Below are positions 34,901 to 49,280 of a stretch of 64,000 nt of DNA, one piece after another. The DNA is taken from positions 199,238-263,237 of the forward strand of contig NW_024735554.1 of NCBI RefSeq assembly GCF_018991925.1, written 5' to 3'. This stretch comes from Homarus americanus (lineage: Eukaryota; Arthropoda; Malacostraca; Decapoda; Nephropidae). Under the pieces are notes generated by a model. It was not told the origin of the DNA. It ran no database searches and saw only the letters and a program-made list of their open reading frames with translations. The position numbers were made by a program, and so were the translations under genes. Numbering within the stretch: the stretch's first letter is position 1; every line of letters begins with the position of its first letter.

Positions 34901-36935
34901 TGGTAGGTCGAAAGGTCCCACACCTACCCCCCCTGATGCAACCAAGTTTACTTGTTCTTACTGTAAAAACCCAGGCCATACGATCCAGACTTGTAAACAC
35001 CCAAAGTGTCGAATTTCTAAAAGTAGTTCCCTGGATCCCAAATCCAAACCAATAGCAAACACCAATGTGGAAAGGCCCCATCAGGATCTCTTCTCTTCAT
35101 TCACCTATGAGGGAAAAATTTCAATCATAGAGGGGTCTCGTTCTTTCCCTATTCGTATACTACGTGATACGGGCGCAGCACAATCTATCCTCCTGTTTAA
35201 CGTCATTCCTGATATATCTACCGCATTTACTAATGAGAGTGTTCTAATTTCAGATCTCTCATCCCATTCTTCCTATCCTTTAGCTAAAGTGCACCTCCAA
35301 TGTCCCTTGATTACTGGGGAAGTGCAAATAGCCATTAGGAAAGACCCAATGCCTGTGTGCGGCATTCATTTATTATTGGGTAATGACTTGGTAGGAGATC
35401 TAGTGGTTCCTAACATAAAGACAGTCGACTCTCCCTTACCTGTCAACTCCACCACTGACCTTAAAGAAACTGTTCCTCATCTTTTCCCATCTTGTGCTGT
35501 CACCCGGTCACAGAGTGTGCGAAATGGGCCCTCTTCATCTAAAACCACCTCCAATATCTTCCTACCCACAGAAGATCTGTACAATAAGACCATTAGTAAG
35601 GATGAACTCATTAAAGCCCAACAATCTGATCCATCTTTGAATAAACTTCATCATGCAGCAGTTGAGGGTAAAGATTTTAACACCCTTCCGTGTTTTTATT
35701 ATCAGGAAGGGGTTTTGATGAGGGCCTATAGGCCCCCTGAGCTTGCCCATCTAGACACGTGGTCTGAAATACATCAAGTGGTAATTCCCGCCTCAGTCAG
35801 ACCAGCATTAATTGCCCTTGCCCATGATGGTATTTCAGGACATTTGGGAATCCTGAAAACATATAAAAAGCTCCTCCAACACTATTATTGGCCTGGACTT
35901 AGGAAGGATGTGTCAAAGTACCTAAAATCTTGTCATATTTGTCAAATGGTAGGAAAACCAAATGAAAGTATACCAGCAGCTCCCATTAAGCCCATCCCAG
36001 TATTTTCTACACCATTTGAAAAGATTGTTGTGGATTGTGTGGGCCCATTACCAAAGACTAAGAAGGGAAATCAATTCCTGCTCACAGTTATGGATACCAG
36101 TACACGTTATCCTGAAGCTTTTCCCCTTAAAAGCATCACTTCAAAAAACGTAATCAAACATCTTTTGCACCTTTTCACTTCAGTGGGCATTCCTAAAGAG
36201 ATCCAATCCGATCAGGGCACCAATTTTACGAGCAATCTTTTCAAACAGGTGATGAAAGACCTCAGTGTGGACCATTGTACATCTTCGGCTTACCACCCCC
36301 AATCCCAAGGTTGCTTGGAACGATTCCATCAAACTTTCAAATCAATGCTCAAAAAATACTGTATAGAACACCAAAAGGAATGGGATGAAAGCATAGACTT
36401 GTTACTTTTTGCCATCAGGGAATGTCCCCAGGAGTCATTGGGATTCTCCCCGTTCGAGTTACTATATGGGAGACAAATTAGGGGACCCCTTAAAATAGTA
36501 AAGGAGCAGTGGTTTGACACTCCATCTATTAAGCCCGCAACAGTTTCCCAATACATTGACACTTCACGGGACAAATTAACTGAAGTCCGAACCATTGCTC
36601 AGTCAAACTTAAAAAAAGTCCAAGAAAAAATGGTGAAGTCCCAACCTAAATTAGTTAAAAGATCATTTTCTCCAGGTGACAAAGTGTTACTCTTTCTACC
36701 CATTCCAGGCTCTCCCCTTAAAAGCAAGTTTACTGGTCCCTATATAGTTGCTAATAAACTATCTTCTCTCAACTATATAGTCCATACTCCTGATCGCAGA
36801 AAAGATTCACAACTTGTTCACATTAATCTCATGAAACTTTACCATTCCAGGCAGTCAGAGGAAGACATCCCAGAGGCTATTATGCCAACCTGTATTGCAT
36901 ACGGTTTTGTCAGGGCCGGAGCCGGAGACAGATGA
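34701..36935 (+). CDS. Retrotransposon nucleocapsid, protease and integrase
   Basis: In order: zinc knuckle CSYCKNPGHTIQTC (about 34952), aspartic protease LRDTGAAQSI (about 35160), integrase zinc finger with H--H--CHIC (about 35825-35945), then the integrase catalytic core with VVDCVGPLP, QSDQGTNF and GCLERFHQ, giving the D, D, E triad. The frame ends at 36935, where a shift leads into the RT frame. Confidence 0.92.
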   Translation: MVVLEEWKSKIPFHILKHVEERGEVNLGRAAELADAYALLVESLGSRERGTSRHVRSSSDDKLGSVSGRSKGPTPTPPDATKFTCSYCKNPGHTIQTCKHPKCRISKSSSLDPKSKPIANTNVERPHQDLFSSFTYEGKISIIEGSRSFPIRILRDTGAAQSILLFNVIPDISTAFTNESVLISDLSSHSSYPLAKVHLQCPLITGEVQIAIRKDPMPVCGIHLLLGNDLVGDLVVPNIKTVDSPLPVNSTTDLKETVPHLFPSCAVTRSQSVRNGPSSSKTTSNIFLPTEDLYNKTISKDELIKAQQSDPSLNKLHHAAVEGKDFNTLPCFYYQEGVLMRAYRPPELAHLDTWSEIHQVVIPASVRPALIALAHDGISGHLGILKTYKKLLQHYYWPGLRKDVSKYLKSCHICQMVGKPNESIPAAPIKPIPVFSTPFEKIVVDCVGPLPKTKKGNQFLLTVMDTSTRYPEAFPLKSITSKNVIKHLLHLFTSVGIPKEIQSDQGTNFTSNLFKQVMKDLSVDHCTSSAYHPQSQGCLERFHQTFKSMLKKYCIEHQKEWDESIDLLLFAIRECPQESLGFSPFELLYGRQIRGPLKIVKEQWFDTPSIKPATVSQYIDTSRDKLTEVRTIAQSNLKKVQEKMVKSQPKLVKRSFSPGDKVLLFLPIPGSPLKSKFTGPYIVANKLSSLNYIVHTPDRRKDSQLVHINLMKLYHSRQSEEDIPEAIMPTCIAYGFVRAGAGDR

Positions 36936-38451
36936 CATGGACCTATTGGAGAATTTAGACTTCCCTCTACCTAAAGAAAACCCTGCTAACAGTCACATAC
37001 TCAACGACTTGGATGAGTATTTTTCTGTTCTGAATCCATCTCAAGCAAAAGATCTCGCTAAGTTATTATCAACATTTCCTAAAGTCACGTCAGACCACCC
37101 AGGGTTTTGCAATGTACTTAAACATGATATTAAGCTAATCTCAGATGAAGTACAACCCATTAGGCAATCAGCATATCGACTAAATCCACAAAAAAGAGAG
37201 ATTATGAAAAAGGAAGTAAATTTTTTGTTAAAACATAACTTAGCTGAGCCTAGTACCTCCCCCTGGGCTTCACCTTGCCTTCTCATTCCAAAACCCGATG
37301 GCACTTTTCGTTTCTGGACCGATTATCGTAAAGTGAACTAGGTCACAGTCTCAGAATCCTACCCTTTACCTTTGATTGAAGATATAATAGACAGCATAGG
37401 CTGTGCCAAATTTATCAGTACCGTGGACCTGTTGAAAGGATATTATCAAGTGGGACTCACGGATAGTGCAAAAATAATCTCGGCATTTATAACTCCATTT
37501 GGTCTTTTTCAATATTTGGTTATGGCGTTTGGCTTTTCTAATGCTCCGGCCACATTCCAGAGGGCCATCAACTACCTTATTCATGACCTAGGTGGGACGT
37601 TCGCCTACCTGGATGACCTGGTGGTGGTGTCGGACAGCTGGGACGAACATCTGGTGCGTTTGGAGATACTGTTTGCACGACTGCAAGAGACTGGATTCAC
37701 CATAAACCTGGCTAAATCTGCTTTTGGCCGGGCCTCAGTGACTTACCTGGGACATGTCGTTGGGCATGGTATGGTGAGACCCAAGGACGCAAACGTTAAA
37801 GCCATCTTATCCTTCCCCACTCCAAGGACGAGGAAGGAACTCATGCGCTTCCTGGAGATGTGCGGCTACTACCGTCGGTTCTGCAGTAACTTCTCCAGAG
37901 TGGCCGGACCCCTCACAGACCTTACCAGTTCTGCGGTCCCTTACATCTGGAACCAGAAGTGCGACCAGTCTTTCCACTGCCTCAAAGCCTTCCTTGCCTC
38001 CAAGCCTGTAGTCCACCCCCCTGACTACACCTTGCCCTTCCATCTGCAAATCGACGCTAGCGGTGTCGGAGTGGGGGCTGTGCTCCTACAACCCGACCCA
38101 ACCACTGATGTCCTTCACCCTGTGGCATACTACTCCGCCAAGTTGAAAAAACATCAGACCAACTACTCGACCATAGAGAAGGAGGCCCTGGCTCTGGTGT
38201 TGGCAATAAAGAAGTTTGAATGTTACCTCCAGTCTTGCCCACAAACAACCCTAGTCTTCACCGACCATAACCCACTCACGTTCATCCAAACCAACAAGAC
38301 CTCCAACCAGCGAATCCTCCGCTGGGCTCTCCTCACCCAGCCCTATAATCTACAAGTCCGGCACATAAAGGGGGTGGACAACCTGATTGCAGACTCCTTA
38401 TCCCGAGCTCCAGTGGAAATGCAGCAGCTACTCTCCAGACGCACCAGGTGA
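36895..38451 (+). pseudogene. Retrotransposon reverse transcriptase and RNase H
   Basis: The frame opens near 36895. RT fingers appear in SPWASPCLLIPKPDG (about 37260), then a TAG at 37339-37341 interrupts it. After that come FISTVDLLKGYYQV, FGFSNAPATFQ and the active site YLDDLVVVS (about 37603). RNase H follows: QIDASGVGVGAVL, EKEALALVLAI, TDHNPL, with ADSLSRAP at the end. This is the Ty3/gypsy type. Confidence 0.93.
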
Positions 38452-38497
38452 TCACCTCCTTCGCGCCCGCGCTACGGAGGTCTTTGGAGGGGGGGTG

Positions 38498-39109
38498 TGT
38501 TACGAACCCCTCCACCCAGCACTACGAACCACGCCATCTATTGTCTTGATCTACCTACCCAGCACCCCGAGCAACGCCATCTAGGGACGAGACACGAGTA
38601 TGACTCGTCTTAGTTACCACTCCGGGGTTTCCCTTCTCCATATCCTGGTTGTTGCGTCACTTCCTCCAAGTCTTCTTTGTGAGCTCCAATTCGAGGAGAG
38701 AGGACTTGGCTCTGGGAAGTGACCACAGGATCACCTATCCTCTAAACCTACGGCACAGTGACTACCTATCGTCTTCTACAATACTCAGCCTTACTCGTCA
38801 GCCATCTCAGCTCCGCACTTAAGTATTTGTAATCTTATATTGTCTCTCCCACCTCCACCTTGCTTCACGATTATTTTATGTTGTATAAATATGTATATAC
38901 TGTTAATGTTTAGGTTAAGTATGGTTAAGGGTAATCTATAGGAAGCTGAATATTTTGTTAAGGAATTTATGGTACTTTATTATACACAACGAAAACTCGC
39001 ATCCTTTGTCTACCCTTTTATAGTCCGATTGTCTTTGTTTTTTTATTGTTGTTACCTGTTGGGATCTGGGTAGACTTTTAACTATATTCTAAATCCCCAA
39101 CTCGTAACA
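38498..39109 (+). repeat. 3' LTR
   Basis: 612 bp, preceded by a purine-rich tract (GGAGGGGGGG, about 38486-38495) that is the likely plus-strand primer. Ends GTAACA and is followed by the target copy ACAG. Confidence 0.95.
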
Positions 39110-39113
39110 ACAG

Positions 39114-39226
39114 TAATATGATTATATGATTGACAATCAAAGCTAACACTAATAGGTTGAACGGGAGGCATGTAACCACCACCACCATCTTCATTTTGAC
39201 GTATCAATCTACCTGTAGTAGTGTAG
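39114..39226 (-). pseudogene. DNApol: DNA polymerase fragment between two transposons
   Basis: A short piece of the N-terminal domain lies between the end of the LTR element and the TIR element. Its frame (ISVSFDCQSYNH) continues into the fragment at 32400 when the LTR element and one target copy are ignored, which fixes both the host gene and the direction of reading. Confidence 0.8.
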
Positions 39227-42200
39227 TAGGGTGTGTCATACGGAGGCGAATTTTATTTTTTTGAGTTTGAAAAATCGGCCCATGTTATTAATGATATAGT
39301 TCTATGTGCAGAATCATATGATATCTTCAGATTTGAAAAGTTTTCATTTTTTGCTAGGTAAATTTTAACTTGAAATCTTATGAAAATTCAGTATTCCCAC
39401 CCTTTTACCAAACACCACTAAATAGCTTATTTAAAGTAAAGTAAATGTATCAGGTTAATTTATTAGGATGAAAATGATCCAGAATAGTGAAACGAATGAT
39501 CTTGACACATTTATTAAATTTAATATTCCTTTAGAAAACAAAATCATCAAATACAAAAACCGGTTTTACTACTACGACCCGGTGTTGGGGCACACCATAG
39601 AGAACATGTCTTTCTTGCTTCTGTTTCTACTCATCACCTCCTTGCTGACCACCTGAGCTCGGATGTAGCCTTCCCTCCTCTCCTGGCTGTACACGTGACT
39701 GCTGGCCTCGCTCACTTGCTGTACACAACGCTCTATACTCTGGGTGTGCGAGGCAGGGACATGCATGGGGTTGTCCAGGAAAGCTCTGACTTGAACATTG
39801 GTGAGGCTGCAGGTAAGAGGGGGCTCACTGCCAGCCTGGATGTTATCCAGATCTATGAGATCAGTGAGGGTCTTGGCACCTAGATTGACTTCAGGAGTCT
39901 TCCTGACCCTGAAGGAATCGTCACCAACTGATTCGTCATGCCCAGATCCTCTCATAAGTCTCATATCCAAGATCTTTTTGACTGCCACTCTTCTCTCCTC
40001 CTCATCCTTACTGCAGAGCATTGTCTGCAGAACTGCCTCAGGATGAGCATACCAGGAAGATCTCCTCACAGTCTGCTCCACAATCTGAACAACCTTCCTT
40101 GGCTGACTCCTCAGGAGCTCAAGCTGGAAGAGAACATGCCTCGGACCTTCGGAGAACGATGACTTGACCTTGGTGTTGAACCAATTTGGCAAGTAGACAC
40201 TCACGATGAATTGGACAATAAGTCTCAGGTTGTGAAGCTGGTTCCCTTTCAGTTTATGATGAGCGACCCAAATTCTGCAGAACCTGAGAGCCGTTGTGAG
40301 CCACCTAGAATGTGAGACTGGACCTATCTGCAGGTAAGCAAGTCTATCAGGCATGACCTCAGTTTTGATGGCACTGCAAATCATGTAACCATAGTACTGG
40401 TCAGTACTCAGGTCGTCAATGACAGTATGTGCAAGCTCAACGAGTGGAGGGCCAACTGTGATTTTTTCAAAGCTCGGATTTATTTCTAACTCAGTGGCAG
40501 AGTCCAGCATCTTGCCAAGAGGACCAGACCATCTGTTGTTTGAAAGAGTCTTGCCATCCAGCTCCTGGATCAGATGTCTGAGTGGCAACTCGTTGGTGTG
40601 GAGGTCACAAACAATCCAGACCAGCTTCCTCCCAATCTTCCGCTCTATCCACTGTATGACCCCCCCTTGCCACCCTGTGTTCGTGTTGGTGCTGTCCCCT
40701 CCAATGGCCTGCAGGGTCTGGTCTACGTTCCTCTCTCTGAGCCAGTTCACAATGTTATCTGCCACTATCTCAGCTGGTTTCCTGATGTCATCTTTCTCTG
40801 GAGTGAAATGCCACAAATACTTCCCTCCTGGTTCACTGCAGCAGGAGTAGTGTTCCTCCTTCACCATGGCAGGGAACAACTTGTCAGAATCTCCAACTTT
40901 CATGAACACTTTAGTGTCATCCCTTCTCCCATCAAAGAACAAACAATTGATTCCATTTTCTCTTATCCCCTTATCAAACTCCTCTTCTAGGTTACTGACA
41001 AGTTTCTCCTGAGCTCTCCTTACTTTGTTATGATCTATCACCAGGTGAACATCATCAGGTGTTATCAAACCACCGTCAACCCAGGCAGCTGTTGCTATCT
41101 CTGCAGTTTCTCTGAGACCAGTGTGGTGTCGCATGCTGGCCAGAGCTATGCTCGGGATATCTTTCCTATTTCGAATCTTATGCCTGGAAGGTTTGGGATC
41201 ATTATTTTCTGGGTTAGGGACAAAGTCACCATTCTCCTGGTCAGCACTCGGATCAGCCATGGGGAAGTCATTAAACTCTGAATCAGCTTGACTCCAATCA
41301 TCGGCCTTTTTTACCTCACCCTGGGCCTTCTCAAGTCTCTTTTCCTCGGCAACTCTTCTCCTCTTCTGTCTCTCTGTGGCAGCCTCCTGTCTCTTGGACT
41401 CCGGAATATCTTGGCTAGAAATCATGAGAGCCCCTATACTGCCAGTCTTCTCTCTCTGTGCTTTGACAAATGCCAGTTCGATCACAGGAATCTTCAGTTC
41501 ACGCTTGCAAATACAGGAGATGTGGGCCTCGGATTTACAGTCACGATCGCATCCAAACTCAGGACAGAGAACAATTGGGCACTTGCAAGTAATTATGTCA
41601 AATAACTGGTCCAGTTGCTTGGCAAAGCTGTCCTTAACTGCAAGTTTTCCTCTCCCAAGAGAGATATCTCTTGCCTTTTCCCAACTGGCTAGCAGTCTCT
41701 CACTAATCTTCTTCTGACTTGTTATGACTGGAGGCTTGAACTGAGCGTTAGCCAGAGTGTACTGTGCCAAGACAGCTTTGGTCATATCACTGGCAATGTC
41801 TTTGTTTGTGTAAGTTCTTTGGTTCTTTTCACTGATTTGCCTGATTAAAACACCGTATCTCAAAGCATCTCTCAATGTAGGCAACTCCGACTTCAGGAGC
41901 TCTCTCCCAGACCCAAGATAGTGACTGAGATGGCTGGATTTTTGGTTCCTCGTCCTGATACAAGCAGCCATCGCAAATATTATCAACTTATAAATGCATC
42001 AGAATCTGAAACAGAAAAAAATATTGTTAGTTGGGTTGTTAAAGAATGAAGTCAGAAAGCAATGTTCACTATTTAATTGTAATGCACTAATGCAGCTGTA
42101 CGTTAGATTTTCGATAAATTTCACGCTAAAATTTACCTAGCAAAAGGTTGCAAAATATTGAAACTGAAATTATGTTCTGTTTATATACACTAAAATCTAC

Positions 42201-42256
42201 CAAAAAAGTGATGGGCCATTAGTTTTAGCTGATCTTCCCTCCTATGACACACCCTA
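39227..42256 (-). mobile_element. TIR DNA transposon, about 3.0 kb, hAT-like target duplication
   Basis: Terminal inverted repeats begin TAGGGTGTGTCATA (left) and its complement (right, ending 42256), followed by GGAGG inside each. The flanks are TAGTGTAG (39219-39226) and CAGTGTAG (42257-42264), an 8-bp target duplication with one mismatch, as hAT-type elements make. It carries one intact transposase frame. It lies inside the viral DNA polymerase gene about 110 bases from the LTR element, so it too inserted after endogenisation. The superfamily is inferred from TSD length only. Confidence 0.82.
39572..41971 (-). CDS. Transposase-like protein, intact
   Basis: The ATG at 41971 (MAACIRTRNQ) gives 799 residues with no stop. 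N-terminal region: LRDALRYGVLIRQI. A Cys-rich zinc-like part (CKCPIVLCPEFGCDRDC, then CICKREL) lies near residue 135-165. A coiled basic region follows. The putative catalytic domain has IGGDSTNTNTG, IVCDLHTNELPLRHLI and later WLTTALRF, which could hold a DDE-type triad, but I cannot assign the acids surely. Related uncharacterised proteins are, as I recall, common in arthropod and crustacean genomes. The GC content (about 48%) differs strongly from the virus. A complete frame between matching TIRs means the element may be autonomous. Confidence 0.75.
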   Translation of the reverse strand: MAACIRTRNQKSSHLSHYLGSGRELLKSELPTLRDALRYGVLIRQISEKNQRTYTNKDIASDMTKAVLAQYTLANAQFKPPVITSQKKISERLLASWEKARDISLGRGKLAVKDSFAKQLDQLFDIITCKCPIVLCPEFGCDRDCKSEAHISCICKRELKIPVIELAFVKAQREKTGSIGALMISSQDIPESKRQEAATERQKRRRVAEEKRLEKAQGEVKKADDWSQADSEFNDFPMADPSADQENGDFVPNPENNDPKPSRHKIRNRKDIPSIALASMRHHTGLRETAEIATAAWVDGGLITPDDVHLVIDHNKVRRAQEKLVSNLEEEFDKGIRENGINCLFFDGRRDDTKVFMKVGDSDKLFPAMVKEEHYSCCSEPGGKYLWHFTPEKDDIRKPAEIVADNIVNWLRERNVDQTLQAIGGDSTNTNTGWQGGVIQWIERKIGRKLVWIVCDLHTNELPLRHLIQELDGKTLSNNRWSGPLGKMLDSATELEINPSFEKITVGPPLVELAHTVIDDLSTDQYYGYMICSAIKTEVMPDRLAYLQIGPVSHSRWLTTALRFCRIWVAHHKLKGNQLHNLRLIVQFIVSVYLPNWFNTKVKSSFSEGPRHVLFQLELLRSQPRKVVQIVEQTVRRSSWYAHPEAVLQTMLCSKDEEERRVAVKKILDMRLMRGSGHDESVGDDSFRVRKTPEVNLGAKTLTDLIDLDNIQAGSEPPLTCSLTNVQVRAFLDNPMHVPASHTQSIERCVQQVSEASSHVYSQERREGYIRAQVVSKEVMSRNRSKKDMFSMVCPNTGS

Positions 42257-42520
42257 CAGTGTAGTAACATCTTCGCCGCTTATATCCAAACAATCCATTG
42301 GGATGGGCAATGCATAAAATTCTTGCTTCTTGATATTCCAAGAATATATCCATACATAATGGTTTATCAGCGATGACATTTTTACATTAGGAGGCGGATT
42401 AAAAATCATTGTCTTCTTCTTCTTATTCTTCTTCTTCTTCTTCTTCTTGTTCTTCTTCTTTCTCTATATTTTCATTTCTATCTTTAATGTACATATACAC
42501 ATTTCCTTTTTTATATATAT
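42257..42520 (-). pseudogene. DNApol: DNA polymerase N-terminal fragment, broken
   Basis: Past the TIR element the frame continues as ADKPLCMDIFLEYQEAR and HPNGLFGYK. It is stopped near 42395 and shifts into a frame with FNPPPNVK. Upstream is a Glu-rich run coded by GAA (about 42410-42465), with a further stop in it. The true start codon is not clear. Confidence 0.6.
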
Positions 42521-42650
42521 TGAGTTGAGTCGCTCAAAGATGATCTTTTAAGCTATCTATATTGCAATTCTTAAAAAAAAGATGATCTAGCCAATCCACA
42601 TTCGCAATTCTTTCAAGAATAGATCGAAGTAATCCATGAATAATTTGAAG

Positions 42651-43001
42651 TTACATGTCGTCAATATATTTATTCGTAGGTGATATATTAATAATGGAAT
42701 TTTTTTCTTTTTTATCTATGTTATCTGTAAGTAACATTTTAAGATCCTTATATGAACATAGATATTTCTTTTTTTTTTTAGTATTTAAGAAGTTTGTGGT
42801 AATTTGTGGAAGTTTCATTTTAAGTATTAAACCACAAAGTAACCATCCATGACAAAAGAGTGTATTTTCCAAAAGAAGTATATAGACTTTTAGAATATCT
42901 AATCGTTTTTCAAGGTGGTAAATATAACGAGGATATTCATTCCATACAATATTTAAAATTATAACACTATTACAATTGTTCCAATTACCATCTACCATCA
43001 T
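42651..43001 (-). CDS. Small unknown protein
   Basis: Frame of 116 residues from the ATG at 43001. Contains VIILNIVWNEYPRYIYH and LLENTLFCHGWLLCGLIL, the latter weakly hydrophobic. The neighbouring upstream gene ends five bases before its start, a spacing typical of the viral genes. Lys-rich homopolymer run near residue 77. No family recognised. Confidence 0.5.
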   Translation of the reverse strand: MMVDGNWNNCNSVIILNIVWNEYPRYIYHLEKRLDILKVYILLLENTLFCHGWLLCGLILKMKLPQITTNFLNTKKKKKYLCSYKDLKMLLTDNIDKKEKNSIINISPTNKYIDDM

Positions 43002-43006
43002 TTTAG

Positions 43007-43843
43007 CTATAAAATATATAGGATAATATTAAGGTAATATTCAAACATATTTTGAATTATAGTATTAAATGTTTCATCGAGCATAACAAACATATTTATA
43101 TATGTTTTAATATTTGTATTATGTGTTTTAACAATATATCTCAACGTTTGTTGTAAAATGTTACCAAGATTTCCTTTTAATATTTTCATATATTTTTTAT
43201 ATAAAAAAAGTTTTAATATAATTATAAAAAGTAAAATATAAATAATTATACTTGTTATAATTATTACAATAATATCAATTGACATTACTGGTAATATTTT
43301 AGAATTTACCAGTGTAGTATTAGTAAGGGTATTTAATAGTAAATCAGTGTCATTTAATAAACCTATTAAAATAATTATTTGTGAAAAATCATGAAATTCA
43401 TTAATTATTTTAAATTTTTGGTTAATGTTTATGTTATTAGCATTTATCTCTCCATTATAACAAATTAGGGTGCAATCCACATTTTTTTGAAAAATTAAAA
43501 TTAAATTTGGATTTGATAAAAAATGATTTTCAGTTTTATCCATTTTATATTCAGCTATACCTTTACCTTCATTATCGTCGTCTTTTTTATCGTCAGGCTT
43601 AGCAGTTAAAATTAATGTCTCCTCCTTCTCCTCTTCATATATAAATTTTGTTAAACAAATCCAATGTTTATGCTGAATGTATAAAAAGTATTTATATTTT
43701 CGTCCAGTACAAATATTTGTGGGATGATTTATAACGGGAGTTATAACTTCTTCGGTTGGTGGGGGGTTATTTTTTATTTCTAAAATTAAATTGTTATTTA
43801 TCCAACTCGAAACAATTGAGATTATAGATATATATAAGTGCAT
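43007..43843 (-). CDS. Membrane protein, unknown
   Basis: Intact 278-residue frame from the ATG at 43843. The start may be a signal peptide (YISIISIVSSWI). An acidic Lys/Asp stretch lies near residue 85, and a strong transmembrane segment near 190-215 (DIIVIIITSIIIYILLFIIIL) is followed by a basic stretch and a helical tail of about 60 residues. Topology suggests an envelope protein with the N-terminal part outside. Two Cys pairs are possible in the ectodomain. Family unknown. Confidence 0.62.
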   Translation of the reverse strand: MHLYISIISIVSSWINNNLILEIKNNPPPTEEVITPVINHPTNICTGRKYKYFLYIQHKHWICLTKFIYEEEKEETLILTAKPDDKKDDDNEGKGIAEYKMDKTENHFLSNPNLILIFQKNVDCTLICYNGEINANNININQKFKIINEFHDFSQIIILIGLLNDTDLLLNTLTNTTLVNSKILPVMSIDIIVIIITSIIIYILLFIIILKLFLYKKYMKILKGNLGNILQQTLRYIVKTHNTNIKTYINMFVMLDETFNTIIQNMFEYYLNIILYIL

Positions 43844-44111
43844 AGTAAAAAGTTTTTATATTTTTTATATAAAAAATTTCTTTGCATTCGTTTTGAAGAA
43901 GGAGCGAGATAATTACCAAATAAAAATAATAATAATTTTATTAATAACAATCAATTTCATCATTGGCATTAACAGTTAATCTTCCAATTATTTTATTATT
44001 TAAATCAATACTATGTTCCCTAAAAACCAAAAATAACTCGCATCTTCTTAGTGACATCAAATAAAGAATGGGGGGTGTTCTCAAACATACTATGGTCCGA
44101 CCTCACTTGTG

Positions 44112-48219
<4,108 letters not shown>

Positions 48220-48277
48220 TTTGAGTACGACTCCAATTATAAATACATAATTTAAAATTATCTACTTAATATATACA

Positions 48278-48721
48278 TTACTGGAGATTAAAACTTTTTT
48301 TTTTAAGTTTCATATAATTAAAATATTCACACCTATTACCCACATGATCATCGGGACAAGAACATACGGTTTTCAATACATCAATTTGAAAATATTTATT
48401 TTCTATTCCTCCATTCAAACACCATTTTTTATCTTTTTGTTCATTAAAAAATTGACATAAACCATCGATGCAAGACAGGGAAGAGTTATTATTCTCACAT
48501 ATTTCACAATCAACATTAGTATTACATAATACCTTATTAGTTAAACAATCAACTGTACTTTTATCAAATTTATTTAAAGATATTGTGGAGGGAATTGTTA
48601 ATAGTTCTAGTTTATCCTTAAATATTACTTCTTGTTTCTCTATATTTGAAAACATTTCCATTAATATTATATTACATAAGGTATAATATATAAAAATAAT
48701 TAAAAATAGTTTTATACTCAT
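48278..48721 (-). CDS. pif-3: PIF-3-like per os infectivity factor
   Basis: Intact 147-residue frame from the ATG at 48721. An N-terminal hydrophobic anchor (LFLIIFIYYTLCNIIL) is followed by a Cys-rich ectodomain whose spacing resembles PIF-3: VDCLTNKVLCNTNVDCEIC, then SCIDGLCQFF, then KWCLNGG, then CSCPDDHVGNRC. PIF-3 is a small envelope protein of the per os entry complex. Length is slightly below the usual 180-200 residues, mostly in the N-terminal region. The identification rests on Cys pattern and topology. Confidence 0.66.
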   Translation of the reverse strand: MSIKLFLIIFIYYTLCNIILMEMFSNIEKQEVIFKDKLELLTIPSTISLNKFDKSTVDCLTNKVLCNTNVDCEICENNNSSLSCIDGLCQFFNEQKDKKWCLNGGIENKYFQIDVLKTVCSCPDDHVGNRCEYFNYMKLKKKSFNLQ

Positions 48722-48752
48722 AATATTTTAATTTCAGTATTTTTTTACTATT

Positions 48753-49280
48753 TTATAAAGTATTAGTATTAATTTTATCTTTTAATAATATTAATAAGGT
48801 ACAAATTTTGCGAGATGGTAACGTAGATATATGACTTTTAAGACTGACTTCATAAGATTGGGATATACTATTATTTAGTAATATTGAATCACCATTGGTT
48901 GTTATTATATTTTGGATTATTTTAAAGTGTTCTAATTTCAATGCTAGACCTATTTTATTATTTTCCTCTTCATCTTCCATTTCTTCAGGAATATTAATAT
49001 TATAAAAAGTATTACGCATTCCTTCAGTATCCCATTTTTTCAATGTAGTTTAATGTATATTGTCATTTTTAATTTTAATTGGAATGACTGTATCTAAATT
49101 ATTTATAATAGTTATATTACTTAAATTATTTATTTCATTTAATATGAGATTTTCCGAATCTAAAAGAATTTTTTCAAAACAATCAATCAATATAGTATTT
49201 CCTTTACCTAACATTCTTTTAATTCTTTTGGGATTAGTTATTAATGAGGAGGAGGTGGAGGTGGATATTTGAGTATCCAT
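48753..49280 (-). pseudogene. Unknown small protein with one in-frame stop
   Basis: From the ATG at 49280 the frame passes TAA at 49050-49052 and continues to 48753, about 175 codons. It has a Ser/Thr start, a helical middle (CFEKILLDSENLILNEI) and an acidic stretch (MEDEEENN) then RKICTLLILLKD. It ends about 30 bases upstream of the PIF-3-like gene, on the same strand. Confidence 0.5.

Larger units (their letters stand above)
32400..39109 (+). mobile_element. Ty3/gypsy LTR retrotransposon with integrase before RT (Gmr1-like order)
   Basis: A 6.7 kb element with 612-613 bp LTRs that begin TGTTAC and end GTAACA, flanked by a 4-bp target duplication ACAG (32396-32399 and 39110-39113). Internal order on + is gag, zinc knuckle, protease, integrase, reverse transcriptase, RNase H. 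Integrase upstream of RT is the Ty1/copia order, yet RT and RNase H are of Ty3/gypsy type; this combination is known from Gmr1-like elements. The LTRs differ at only five to seven positions that I can see, so insertion was fairly recent. It interrupts the viral DNA polymerase gene, so it post-dates endogenisation. Coding breaks are a TGA in gag, a shift before RT and a TAG in RT. Confidence 0.93.

Noticed and set aside
40419..41717. Plus-strand ORFs inside the TIR element
   Set aside because: They are antisense to the continuous 799-residue transposase frame.
29300..42520. Reading the two gaps in the polymerase as introns
   Set aside because: The gaps are complete transposable elements with LTRs or TIRs and target duplications, not introns.
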